Shown: positions 1 to 10,817 of the stretch, in pieces
Numbering within the stretch: position 1 is the first letter of the stretch
Layout of the letters: each line of letters opens with the position of its first letter
Assembly (NCBI GenBank): GCA_029554925.1
Contig: JAKPUV010000007.1
Span: 1-18,013, forward strand
Origin: Candidatus Hydrogenedentota bacterium
Lineage (GTDB): Bacteria; Hydrogenedentota; Hydrogenedentia; Hydrogenedentales; CAITNO01
Direction of reading: 5' to 3'
DNA length: 18,013 nt
Program-made: the position numbers and the translations under genes
Notes under the pieces: model-generated
What the model was told of the DNA's origin: nothing
The model's database searches: none
Seen by the model: the letters and a program-made list of their open reading frames with translations, nothing else

Positions 1-1
1 C

Positions 2-172
2 CTGCCCCCTCCGGGCTACGCCCTGCGGGGTCCGGTCCCTACGCTGCGGGATGGGGACTGGACCCAGGAAAACGTGTTCCCGCGAAGGAGTAAAGACCAG
101 AACATCACGAACCTTTTTGCAGAACTTGTGTTACGCAACTATACTCGCCGCAAAAAGGCGGAGGCGCCATGA
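2..172 (+). CDS. possible 3' end of an unidentified gene (partial)
   Basis: A plus-strand frame is open from the left edge to a TGA at 170-172, about 56 codons. The last 27 residues or so (ending ...NYTRRKKAEAP) have protein-like composition, unlike the first part, which overlaps an inverted repeat. I recognise no family. A frame of this length without stops is expected often by chance at this GC content, so it may be non-coding. The sequence left of the window would decide. Confidence 0.2.
   Translation: MPPPGYALRGPVPTLRDGDWTQENVFPRRSKDQNITNLFAELVLRNYTRRKKAEAP
28..65. repeat. inverted repeat, 12-bp arms
   Basis: GGGTCCGGTCCC (28-39) and GGGACTGGACCC (54-65) are reverse complements except for one position, with a 14-nt loop. 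The hairpin could be an interspersed REP-like element or the end of a transcription unit entering from either side. No T-run follows on either strand, so it is not a classical intrinsic terminator. Confidence 0.5.
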
Positions 173-361
173 TTTCTTCGCATAGTCTACCACAGATGAA
201 TATATTTTAAAAAATAGAGAAGAATAGATAGGGGATGTGAGGCTGCTTAAGGATCCCGTCCATCTGCCGTATTTCAAGGCCGGTTTTCATGCCGCAGGCT
301 TCTCCGGGAAGGTTGGCATGGTTCTTCAGCAAGTGCCACTGTCCAAAAAACGGGGGTAACT
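173..361. other. non-coding gap with an AT-rich patch
   Basis: No convincing gene lies between the left edge and the phosphatase stop at 362. Roughly 176-240 is strikingly AT-rich, with a TATATTTTAAAAAATAG core near 199-215, in a window that is otherwise very GC-rich. This could be a promoter region, a DNA-bending or nucleoid-protein site, or transferred DNA. On the minus strand an uninterrupted frame of about 45 codons runs on just past the phosphatase stop, but it has no recognisable family. Confidence 0.4.
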
Positions 362-913
362 TCAACGCTGCAGCGGTTGCCACTCCAAAATCATCTTGCG
401 CTGGGCGAGTGTCTGCGGGGATCTTTGGCCCGCCAAATAGGGGTCATGCCGACGCAGGTCCGCAATGTGGTTAAGCGCCTCCTCGCCCGTCAGCCCCTGC
501 TCCCGCAGCCAGCAGCCCACCACGGTTGCCGTGCGCCCATGTCCGCCCCAGCAGTGGACATACACGCAGCGCCCGGCGCTTCGGGCATGCCGAATCTTTT
601 CAAGGATGGCGGCCATACATTCTTTGGTGGGCACGCCAAGGTCAACGATGGGATAATTCACGCGCTCAAGTTCAATGCCCGCCTCGCGGGCAAGCCGTTC
701 CGCCATGGGCATGTACGGCGCGAACGGCCCCCAGGGCGACGTCTCATCCGGCTCTTGAAGCGAAATGAAAACGCGGACGCCGGCATCCAGCAGCCCCTGG
801 AGTTTCTTTCGCGCCTCCCCCTGGTCCCTGTCGCCAGGGAAGCATCCCGCCAGCAAGAGGCCGTCCTCCACCCACCACGACTTTGGAAAGGGCGCTTTCT
901 TGTTCTCGTTCAT
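362..913 (-). CDS. dual-specificity / tyrosine-type protein phosphatase
   Basis: This 183-residue protein resembles cysteine-dependent phosphatases. The P-loop VHCWGGHGRTAT holds the HCX5R signature: Cys121 would be the nucleophile and Arg127 the phosphate binder. Asp91 in the segment YPIVDLGVPT is a candidate general acid, and a Q-loop-like SPQTLAQRKMIL lies near 165-175. There is no signal peptide or membrane segment, so it should act in the cytoplasm on a phosphoprotein, phospholipid or nucleotide. ATG at 913 is chosen because it starts the family-like sequence and has AAGTGAG just upstream; the same frame extends further upstream but reads as low-complexity shadow. Its start follows the stop of the PQQ remnant by one base, which suggests translational coupling. 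It is the last gene of the minus-strand operon. Substrate unknown. Confidence 0.85.
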   Translation of the reverse strand: MNENKKAPFPKSWWVEDGLLLAGCFPGDRDQGEARKKLQGLLDAGVRVFISLQEPDETSPWGPFAPYMPMAERLAREAGIELERVNYPIVDLGVPTKECMAAILEKIRHARSAGRCVYVHCWGGHGRTATVVGCWLREQGLTGEEALNHIADLRRHDPYLAGQRSPQTLAQRKMILEWQPLQR

Positions 914-914
914 C

Positions 915-1154
915 TCACTTGCTGGCCTGTTTTTGGATGCAATAGAGCCGGGCGGAGGTGCGCAGGAGGAGGCGGTCCCCGGCGATGGCGGGGGTGGCCA
1001 TGCCCATGTCGTCCTCGGCCAGCGGGTTTTTGCCCACCAGCTCGAACTGGTCGCCCGCCCTGACCACGAAGGTGACGCCGTCTTCATTGAGGCAGAAGAG
1101 CTTGTCCCCATAGCCGGGCGTGGCGAAACAGGCCGGCTTTTCACAGAGACTCAT
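915..1154 (-). pseudogene. truncated PQQ-like beta-propeller protein (C-terminal remnant)
   Basis: The 79 codons encode only the final one to two blades of a BamB/PQQ-binding-like propeller. Visible are GDKLFCLNEDGVTFVVRAG, then PLAEDD, then ATPAIAGDRLLLRTSARLYCI, which is the typical closing strand pattern. Full-length relatives have about seven or eight blades and a signal peptide; here both are absent. ATG at 1154 is preceded by GGAAAGGA at a somewhat long spacing, and an alternative start at 1190 would overlap the glycosidase stop. The simplest reading is a gene that lost its 5' part by deletion, leaving a short open frame between glycosidase and phosphatase. It may still be translated and serve mainly to couple the phosphatase. 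The family call is good; whether it still functions is doubtful. Confidence 0.65.
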
Positions 1155-1173
1155 GCGGGGTGTTTCCTTTCCG

Positions 1174-2502
1174 TCACGTTGTTTCGTCAAGGGACTTCTC
1201 GGCGAGTTTCCGTAGCTCCAGAATGGCCTTGCTCAGCACGCCTGTCTCGCCCCGAAAGGTGCCGGAGCCCTTGGGCCGGTTGTCCGGCGTGTACCATTCA
1301 TAGAAGCCGTTGTTCGCGATGACCCGGTCCACCATGGGTTCCAGTTCCCGGTAGGCCTCCTCCATCATGCCATAACGCGCGAGCTGCTGGATGGTCCGGC
1401 CGCCGAACCAGGTCCAGTCGCCGCCGTTCTGGTAGGAATAGGGGGCCATTCCCTTGTTCTTGAAGGCCCCCTTGGGATACGGCGGATAGAGCGTCAGGCC
1501 GATGGTGGCCGCGCCCGCGGCGCGGACGTTTTCCCGCATGCACTCCAGAGACGCCCGGACCTCCTCCTTCGTCAGGAGCCCGGCGGCGATGGCGATGGTG
1601 GTGCCGCCGTGGTAGTAGACGGCCGACTCGTCGAAGTCCTTCGGGAAGGGCGACCCGTCGAGGTAGAGATGCGGGATGAACTTGCCGGCCTTCGCGTCCC
1701 AGAGGTGTTTTCGCGCATTGGCCGCGAGGGATTCGCGGAACTCCCGCCAAGCCTTCGCCTTTTCGGGATCCAGCGGCACGGTGTCGAGATAGGCGCCCAT
1801 GGCGACCAGAAACAGGGCGTTGTCGTAGATGTCAATGGCCCGGTGGCTCGATTCATCCAGGCTGACGCCCCACGCGTGCTCCGGCTGGACATCGCCCCAG
1901 TCGGCGGTGGTCGCGCCCCAGATCAGGCCGTACTTCTCCGAAAACCGGTGCTCGCGCAGGTACTGCAGGGCGCGGCCCAGGCGCTCCGCCACCGGGACGC
2001 CCTCGATGGCCTCATCGAGAATGGACCGGTCGCCGGTGATCCGGACGTAGTCCGCCACGGCCAGAACGAGCGAACTTTCCTGGTCCGTCTCCACGGTGTT
2101 CTTGTGCGCCAGATACTCCGGGGCCGCGGCGCTCTTCCGGTAGTCGTAGCTGACGTTTGCCTTCTCCCTGGGGATGTAGCCGTCCACGACGTTCCCGTCG
2201 TCCCCCTGGAATTGGAAAAAGACGAGCAGGCGCCCCCTGACTTTCTCGGGGGGATGGACCTCGCAGGCCAGGTCTATGAACGTCGCCAGATCGCGGATCC
2301 AGACCTCGCCGTAGCCGTCGCCGGCGTTGAACCCGGTGGCCATGACCGCCTTCGCGCGCTCGCGGACCTCGTCGAGGCGCTTGTCCTCCAGAATCTTCCG
2401 CGCAAGCTCCCTCTCCGGCGTCTCCGCGGGACCGAGGGGCGCCGCGCACAGCGCGGCCAGCAGGACGAGTGCGGCCGTTTTTCCGGTCATCAGGTGTCCC
2501 AT
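1174..2502 (-). CDS. exported six-hairpin (alpha/alpha)6 glycosidase-like protein
   Basis: 442 residues. A Sec signal peptide (hydrophobic core TAALVLLAALCAAPLG) covers about residues 1-26. The rest looks like a six-hairpin glycosidase: GYGEVWIRDLATF near 63-75, DGNVVDGYIPRE near 102-113, a TDQESS helix start near 139, IDIYDNALFL near 223-232, and QNGGDWTWFGGRTIQQ near 358-373, followed by RGETGVLSKAI. Candidate catalytic acids are Asp71 in WIRD and Glu419 in RGET, but I cannot assign a GH family. The likely role is hydrolysis of an oligosaccharide in the periplasm or at the cell surface. ATG at 2502 is preferred over the ATG at 2490 because AAAAGGA lies about 7 nt upstream of it. It follows the HD-GYP gene by 28 bp, which places it in the same operon. 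Confidence 0.8.
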   Translation of the reverse strand: MGHLMTGKTAALVLLAALCAAPLGPAETPERELARKILEDKRLDEVRERAKAVMATGFNAGDGYGEVWIRDLATFIDLACEVHPPEKVRGRLLVFFQFQGDDGNVVDGYIPREKANVSYDYRKSAAAPEYLAHKNTVETDQESSLVLAVADYVRITGDRSILDEAIEGVPVAERLGRALQYLREHRFSEKYGLIWGATTADWGDVQPEHAWGVSLDESSHRAIDIYDNALFLVAMGAYLDTVPLDPEKAKAWREFRESLAANARKHLWDAKAGKFIPHLYLDGSPFPKDFDESAVYYHGGTTIAIAAGLLTKEEVRASLECMRENVRAAGAATIGLTLYPPYPKGAFKNKGMAPYSYQNGGDWTWFGGRTIQQLARYGMMEEAYRELEPMVDRVIANNGFYEWYTPDNRPKGSGTFRGETGVLSKAILELRKLAEKSLDETT

Positions 2503-2530
2503 GTCTTTCCTTTTCCGCGCCGCCGGGCGC

Positions 2531-3614
2531 TCACTGTTTCAGCGTCTCGCGCTCCTCGTCATAGTCGGCGTTCTCCAGGGCGACGGCGCGGAACTCCTCG
2601 GCCAGTTCCAGGAAGACGGCGACGATCTCGGGATCAAAGGCGGTGCCGGACCCCTCCTGGATGATGGCGACGGCCCGGCTGTGGGGCATGGACGCCTTGT
2701 AGACGCGGTGGCTGATGAGGGCGTCGTAGACGTCGGCGACGGCCATGATGCGCCCGGCCAGGGGGATGTCCTCGCCCGCCAGCCCGTTCGGGTAGCCGGA
2801 GCCGTCCCATTTCTCGTGGTGGGAGAGGGCGATCTCGTGGGCGTGGCGGAGGAAGGAGTTGGCGCCGAGCCGTTTTTCGGCGGCGGCGATGGCCTTCGCG
2901 CCGAGAAGGGTGTGGGTCTTCATCACGGCGAACTCCTCCGGCGTGAGCTTGCCCGGCTTCAGGAGGATGCTGTCGGGGATGCCGACCTTGCCGATGTCAT
3001 GGAGGGGCGCGGACCGGTGGAGGTTGAAGACCTCCGTGTCGTTCAGGACCCCGGCGTGCTTCGGGGCGCGGGCGAGGGCGGCGGCGATCATGCGGACGTA
3101 GTTGCGGGTGCGCTGGATGTGGCCCCCGGTCTCGGGGTCGCGGCACTCGGCGAGGGTGCCCAGGCTTTCCATGGCGGCCTCCTGGGTCATGGACAGCTCC
3201 CAGGTGCGCTCCTGGACCAGCTCCTCCAGGCGGTCGCGGTGGCGCTTCAGCTCGATGTGGTTGCGCACGCGCGCCTTGACCAGTTCGGGGCTGAAGGGCT
3301 TGGTGATGTAGTCCACCGCGCCGAGGGCGAGGCCGCGGGCCTCGTCGCGCTCGTCGGTGAGGGCGGTGAGGAAGATGACGGGCACGTTTCTCGTGAGGAG
3401 GGACCTGGACAGGGCCTCGCAGACCTGGTAGCCGTCCATGCCCGGCATCATGATGTCGAGGAGGATCAAGTCGGGCGGTGTGTCGCCGGCGAGGTCCAGG
3501 GCGGCCTCGCCGTCGAGGGCCACGGCGACGTCATACTCGTCGCCGAGGGTCTCCACCAGGATGTCCAGGTTGGCCTCCGTGTCGTCCACGGCGAGGATGA
3601 GCGGCAGCGCGCGT

Positions 3615-3622
<8 letters not shown>
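2531..3622 (-). CDS. response regulator with HD-GYP phosphodiesterase output
   Basis: About 363 residues. An N-terminal receiver (about 8-120) has the acidic pair DD at 13-14, phospho-acceptor Asp56 in [11 protein letters not shown] and Lys107 in ITKPF. A short helical linker (about 120-150) leads to an HD-GYP domain with LHDIGK (HD near 207-208), [22 protein letters not shown] (GYP near 276) and a downstream [13 protein letters not shown]. All visible metal-binding histidines and aspartates are intact, so hydrolysis of cyclic di-GMP is the expected activity, controlled by phosphorylation. Its ATG overlaps the end of the kinase gene by 8 bp, with AAGGAGA upstream, so the kinase is very probably the cognate phosphodonor. 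Usual length and layout for the RpfG-type family. Confidence 0.95.
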
Positions 3623-7427
<3,805 letters not shown>

Positions 7428-7433
7428 GCCTCG

Positions 7434-7439
7434 CCTCCT
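7434..7439 (-). promoter_or_regulatory. ribosome binding site of the hybrid kinase
   Basis: On the minus strand AGGAGG stands 6 nt before the ATG at 7427. It decides the start, because the frame is open for another 42 codons upstream, into the region that also serves the divergent typA gene. Confidence 0.8.
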
Positions 7440-7456
7440 GTCCGGCGACCCCGTCC

Positions 7457-7486
7457 AGCATGCATGCGCCGGACCGGGACTGTCAA
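7457..7486 (-). promoter_or_regulatory. possible promoter of the kinase operon
   Basis: A perfect TTGACA lies on the minus strand at 7486-7481. With an 18-bp spacer the -10 would be CATGCT (7462-7457), a poor match to TATAAT. Location (about 30 nt before the kinase ATG) is right for a promoter, but the weak -10 makes this tentative; an activator could compensate. Confidence 0.3.
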
Positions 7487-7503
7487 GAAAAACGGCCCAA
7501 AAC

Positions 7504-7533
7504 TTGCCTTTTCGCGCGCCAAAGCCCCATAAT
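7504..7533 (+). promoter_or_regulatory. sigma70-type promoter of typA
   Basis: TTGCCT (7504-7509) and CATAAT (7528-7533) are separated by 18 bp, with four and five matches to consensus. Transcription would start near 7540, giving a leader of about 97 nt. The region diverges from the kinase operon promoter. Confidence 0.5.
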
Positions 7534-7596
7534 ACATGGGAATTTCCCCCCATGCCCGCCGGGGGCGCGGTGTGTGGTCCTGCACCGTCCCCGCCC

Positions 7597-7610
7597 CCCG
7601 GACATCCGGG
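7597..7610. repeat. small inverted repeat in the typA leader
   Basis: CCCGGA-CA-TCCGGG is a perfect 6-bp inverted repeat about 27 bp before the typA start codon. It could be a binding site or an RNA hairpin. In such GC-rich DNA it may also be chance. Confidence 0.25.
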
Positions 7611-7636
7611 CGCCCCCGCACCCCGAAAGAGGCCCC

Positions 7637-9532
7637 ATGACCCCCATAGACAAGATCAGGAATGTGGCGATCATCGCGCACATTGACCACGGCAAGACCA
7701 CGCTCATTGACAGCATTTTCCGCGCCGCCCACGTGTTCCGCGACAACGCCCGCGTGGTCGAGCGCGTCATGGACAACAACGAGATCGAGCGCGAGCGCGG
7801 CATCACGATCCGCGCGAAGCACTGCACCGTCGAGTGGAAGGGGCACCTGATCAACATCATAGACACGCCGGGCCACGCCGATTTCTCCGGCGAGGTCGAG
7901 CGCGTCCTGTCCATGGTGGACTCCGTGCTCCTGCTGGTGGACGCCAACGAGGGGCCCATGCCCCAGACCCGCTACGTGCTCATGCGCGCCCTGCGGTCCG
8001 GCCTGCGGCCCATCGTCATCATCAACAAGGTGGACCGCCCCCTCGCCGACCCCCACACGGCGCTGAACAAGACCTTCGACCTGTTCTTCGCCCTCGGCGC
8101 CACGGACGAGCAGTGCGACTTCGCCACGCTCTACGGGTCCGGGCTCGACGGCTGGCTCTCGCGCACCCCCGACGGCGGCCCCGACTGCGGCATGGAGGCC
8201 CTGTTCGAGACGATTGTCGAGCATGTGCCCGCGCCCAAGGGCGACCCGGACGCCCCCTTCCTCATGCAGGTGAGCACCCTGGGCTGGCGCGACCACCTCG
8301 GCCGCACGGCCACCGGGCGCATCCTCCAGGGCCGCCTCACGCGCGGCATGGACCTGACGCGCTGGGTCACCCGCCGGCTGGACGCGGGCTGGGCCGCCAC
8401 CGACACCCCCGGGGAGATGGAGTGGGAGGTCGCCGAGACCACCGCCGAGCGCGCGGTCCATGTGTGGGTGACGCGCGGGCTGGAGTCGGTCTCCAAGCAC
8501 GACGTGTCCGCGGGCGACATCGTCACCATCTCCGGACCGAAGGAGCTGAACATCGGCGACACCCTCGCCGCGCCGGAGCTGGAAAACCCCGCCCTGCCGC
8601 CCCTCGACATCGAGGAGCCCACGGTCTCCATGATGTTCCTCATCAACAACGGCCCCTTCGCCGGGCGCGAGGGCCGCGCCGTCACCCTGCGCCAGCTCAA
8701 GCTGCGCCTCACCCGCGAGCTGCGCGTCAACGTGGCCCTGCGCGTCGAGGAGGTGGGCCGCATGGACGCCGTCAAGGTGTCCGGCCGCGGCGAGCTGCAC
8801 CTGGCCGTCCTCATCGAGGAGATGCGCCGCGAGGGCATGGAGTTCTGCGTGTCCGCCCCCGAGATCATCACCCACACGGACGCCCAGGGCCGCCTGCACG
8901 AGCCGGTCGAGGAGCTGATCATAGACGTGCCCACGGAGCACCAGGGCGTCGTCATCGAGAAGGTGTCCCAGCGCAAGGGCGAGCTGGCGGCCATGCACAC
9001 CGGCGAGACCGGCATGACCCGCCTCGAGTTCCGCATCCCCACCCGCGGGCTCATCGGCTACCGCAGTGAGTTCCTCACCGACACCCGCGGCCTCGGCATC
9101 ATGGCCTCCCGCTTCGCCTGCTACGCCCCCTGGACCGGCGACATCCCCGGGCGCAACCGCGGCTCCATGATCAGCCTCGACACCGGCGACGCCACCGGCT
9201 ACAGCCTCGAAAACCTCCAGCAGCGCGGCACCCTCTTCGTCACCCCCCTGTCCCCCGTGTACGAGGGCATGATCATCGGCGAAAACTCCCGCCCCGGCGA
9301 CCTCATCTGCAACCCCACCAAGCGCAAGGCCCTCACCAACCACCGCGCCTCCAACAAGGACCAGACCGTCACCCTCGACGTGCCCAGGATCCTCACCCTC
9401 GACGCCGCCATCGAGTGGGTCGCCAACGACGAGCTCGTCGAGGTCACCCCCGCCGCCATCCGCGTGCGGAAAACCGTCCTCTCCTACGAGCTCCGCAAGA
9501 AGTCGGAAAAGGTCGCCGCCGCCGCCGAGTAA
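7637..9532 (+). CDS. typA: translational GTPase TypA/BipA
   Basis: 631 residues, close to the usual 600-620. TypA is a ribosome-associated GTPase of the EF-G-like superfamily, linked to 50S assembly and growth under stress. G motifs are intact: G1 AHIDHGKTT (14-22), G2 ERGITI (53-58), G3 DTPGH (76-80) and G4 NKVD (130-133). The beta-barrel domain II follows (about 200-300). The EF-G III/V-like domains include [18 protein letters not shown] and [11 protein letters not shown]. The TypA-specific C-terminal domain includes [18 protein letters not shown] and [12 protein letters not shown] 7637 is chosen over upstream in-frame codons because it begins the conserved [20 protein letters not shown] and has AAAGAGG 4 nt before it. 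It is a single-gene unit with its own promoter, diverging from the kinase operon. Confidence 0.98.
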   Translation: MTPIDKIRNVAIIAHIDHGKTTLIDSIFRAAHVFRDNARVVERVMDNNEIERERGITIRAKHCTVEWKGHLINIIDTPGHADFSGEVERVLSMVDSVLLLVDANEGPMPQTRYVLMRALRSGLRPIVIINKVDRPLADPHTALNKTFDLFFALGATDEQCDFATLYGSGLDGWLSRTPDGGPDCGMEALFETIVEHVPAPKGDPDAPFLMQVSTLGWRDHLGRTATGRILQGRLTRGMDLTRWVTRRLDAGWAATDTPGEMEWEVAETTAERAVHVWVTRGLESVSKHDVSAGDIVTISGPKELNIGDTLAAPELENPALPPLDIEEPTVSMMFLINNGPFAGREGRAVTLRQLKLRLTRELRVNVALRVEEVGRMDAVKVSGRGELHLAVLIEEMRREGMEFCVSAPEIITHTDAQGRLHEPVEELIIDVPTEHQGVVIEKVSQRKGELAAMHTGETGMTRLEFRIPTRGLIGYRSEFLTDTRGLGIMASRFACYAPWTGDIPGRNRGSMISLDTGDATGYSLENLQQRGTLFVTPLSPVYEGMIIGENSRPGDLICNPTKRKALTNHRASNKDQTVTLDVPRILTLDAAIEWVANDELVEVTPAAIRVRKTVLSYELRKKSEKVAAAAE

Positions 9533-9546
9533 GACGCAGGGCGGAA

Positions 9547-9595
9547 AGGCTTCAGGCTACAGGCTTCAGGCCTCAGGCTTCAGGCCTCAGACTCC
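9547..9595. repeat. heptanucleotide tandem repeat (7 units)
   Basis: Seven consecutive 7-bp units fill 49 bp directly after typA: AGGCTTC, AGGCTAC, AGGCTTC, AGGCCTC, AGGCTTC, AGGCCTC and a degenerate AGACTCC. The phase is perfect. The pattern resembles the short tandemly repeated (STRR) heptamers known from some bacteria. It starts 15 bp after the typA stop and probably lies in its 3' untranslated region. Confidence 0.85.
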
Positions 9596-9610
9596 TCCCC
9601 CCTGGGATCG

Positions 9611-9646
9611 CCAGGCTCTAGCCTGGCACCGCGCGCCCAAGCGCGC
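9611..9646. repeat. two adjacent short hairpins after typA
   Basis: CCAGGC-TCTA-GCCTGG (9611-9626) and GCGCGC-CCAA-GCGCGC (9631-9646) are perfect 6-bp stems with 4-nt loops, separated by 4 nt. Together they could end or protect the typA message. There is no T-run, so an intrinsic terminator in the strict sense is not supported. They may belong to a dispersed repeat family. Confidence 0.5.
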
Positions 9647-9676
9647 GTTCGCTCTCTTCCTCCCCCAGACTCCTCT

Positions 9677-9705
9677 TTGACTCCGCCCACCCCCTCCGCT
9701 ATCAT
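9677..9705 (+). promoter_or_regulatory. near-consensus sigma70 promoter of the hydratase gene
   Basis: TTGACT (9677-9682) and TATCAT (9700-9705) are separated by exactly 17 bp, with five of six matches in each box. Transcription would start near 9712, leaving about 22 nt of leader that contains the CGGAGAG ribosome binding site. This is the best promoter in the window. Confidence 0.7.
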
Positions 9706-9733
9706 TCCCTCACGCCTCCGGAGAGCAGACCTC

Positions 9734-10594
9734 ATGAGGATTGAAACACAACACCGCATCACCGCCGCCCTGTTTGTTTTGGCGCTGGCATCCGTTCTTT
9801 CGCCGACCGCTGGGGCGGCGGACGCCGCGGCGCCGGACTGGGTGGCTCCCTTTGCCGACCGCGTCCACGACGCGTGGCGCGACGGCACACCCATGCCCCA
9901 GTTGAGCGCGGCGTATCCGGAGGCTTCCCTGGCGGAGGCGTATCTGGTGCAGAAGCACTTTGTGGCGCGCAGGATGAAGCCCGACGGCATTGGCGGGTTC
10001 AAGGCGGCGGGCGTGGCGAGCACGGCGCCCGACCACCCTCTGGTCGCCGTGATGCCCGCTTCGGGCGTGCTGCATGCGAAGGACAAGATCGTCATAGACC
10101 TGGCCGGTGACCCGCGCCGCCATGTGGAGAATGAAATTGGATACGTCTTTCACCGGCCTGTGACGGAACCGCCCGCGGATGTGGAAGCGCTGCGCCGGTG
10201 TGTCAAGGCCGTTGTGGCGGTTGTCGAGGTTCCCGGCGGCGCGGTGGAGGAGGCAGGTCCCTCCACCACAAACGACATTGTCGCCTGGAACATCAACGCC
10301 AAGGAAATGATCCTTGGCGGGGAGCGGGATCCCGCCGCCGTGGACCCCGACGCCGTCACCATCACCTGCACCCGCGACGGCGAGACGGTCAACACGGCGC
10401 GGGGCGACCTGGCCGCCGGCGGGCAGTGGCACACGCTGCTGAAGACCGTGAACCGTGTCCTGCAGCAGGGCTACACCGTGCAGCCCGGCCAAGTCATCAC
10501 CAACGGCGCCCTGGGCAAGATAACGCCCGCCGCGCCGGGCCGCTACCGCGCGGACTACGGGCCGCTCGGCGTCATCGAGTTCGAGGTGCGGTAG
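9734..10594 (+). CDS. exported 2-keto-4-pentenoate hydratase-like protein (FAH superfamily)
   Basis: 286 residues from ATG 9734, with CGGAGAG 8 nt upstream. Residues 1-28 form a Sec signal peptide (core ITAALFVLALASVL, probable cut after TAGA-A). The mature part matches the MhpD-type hydratase fold: GFKAAGVAST, VENEIGYVFHRP with the metal-binding pair Glu132/Glu134, a further acidic residue Glu165 in VVEVPG, and near the end PGQVITNGALGKI, a version of the usual GDVVLTGALG motif. Family members hydrate 2-hydroxypenta-2,4-dienoate in aromatic catabolism and are normally cytoplasmic, so export is odd. No other meta-cleavage gene is nearby. The substrate is therefore open; an exported metal-dependent C-O or C-C lyase or hydratase is the safest statement. 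It is probably monocistronic, with repeats before the next gene. Confidence 0.85.
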   Translation: MRIETQHRITAALFVLALASVLSPTAGAADAAAPDWVAPFADRVHDAWRDGTPMPQLSAAYPEASLAEAYLVQKHFVARRMKPDGIGGFKAAGVASTAPDHPLVAVMPASGVLHAKDKIVIDLAGDPRRHVENEIGYVFHRPVTEPPADVEALRRCVKAVVAVVEVPGGAVEEAGPSTTNDIVAWNINAKEMILGGERDPAAVDPDAVTITCTRDGETVNTARGDLAAGGQWHTLLKTVNRVLQQGYTVQPGQVITNGALGKITPAAPGRYRADYGPLGVIEFEVR

Positions 10595-10619
10595 CGCCGG
10601 TAAGGGGCGTTGGCGGGAA

Positions 10620-10715
10620 CGAGACGGCTTCGCTTCGCTCGCCATGACGCGCTCCCCGCCGATGCACCACCAGACCGCCCCCCATCCCGTCATTGCGAAC
10701 GAAGTGAAGCAATCG
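10620..10715. repeat. inverted pair of REP-like elements
   Basis: Two related elements face each other. One, read on the minus strand from 10649 to 10620, begins CGTCATGGCGAGCGAAGCG and ends GCCGTCTCG. The other, on the plus strand at 10688-10715, begins CGTCATTGCGAACGAAGTG and ends GCAATCG. This core (CGTCATTGCGAGCGAAGCGA) is a dispersed motif seen in many bacterial genomes. The arrangement is BIME-like and fills most of the gap between the hydratase and the first HzsA-like gene. The rest of the gap (10716-10805) shows nothing further. Confidence 0.7.
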
Positions 10716-10805
10716 TTTTCTCGCTTTGGCTCCGGTCCAAGTCCGCCTTCCTTGGTGCCCCCGCGTCCGTGTGCGGTGCGTTTCCCCCGGCCGCCCGAAA
10801 TCCGG

Positions 10806-10811
10806 TAGAAT
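10806..10811 (+). promoter_or_regulatory. -10 box placing the start of transcription on the ATG (possible leaderless mRNA)
   Basis: TAGAAT ends 6 nt before the ATG at 10818, and no ribosome binding sequence is visible between. If it is the -10 box, transcription would start at or next to the A of the start codon. No good -35 box is present (only T/C-rich sequence at 10780-10788). Confidence 0.4.
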
Positions 10812-10817
10812 CCCCGC

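Noticed and set aside
229..361. Small minus-strand gene continuing past the phosphatase
   Set aside because: The frame is open for about 45 codons with a plausible ATG at 291, but it has no ribosome site or recognisable family and ends in the AT-rich patch. Support is too weak.
9547..9646. CRISPR array or intrinsic terminator after typA
   Set aside because: The repeats are 7 bp and contiguous without spacers. The hairpins lack a T-run.
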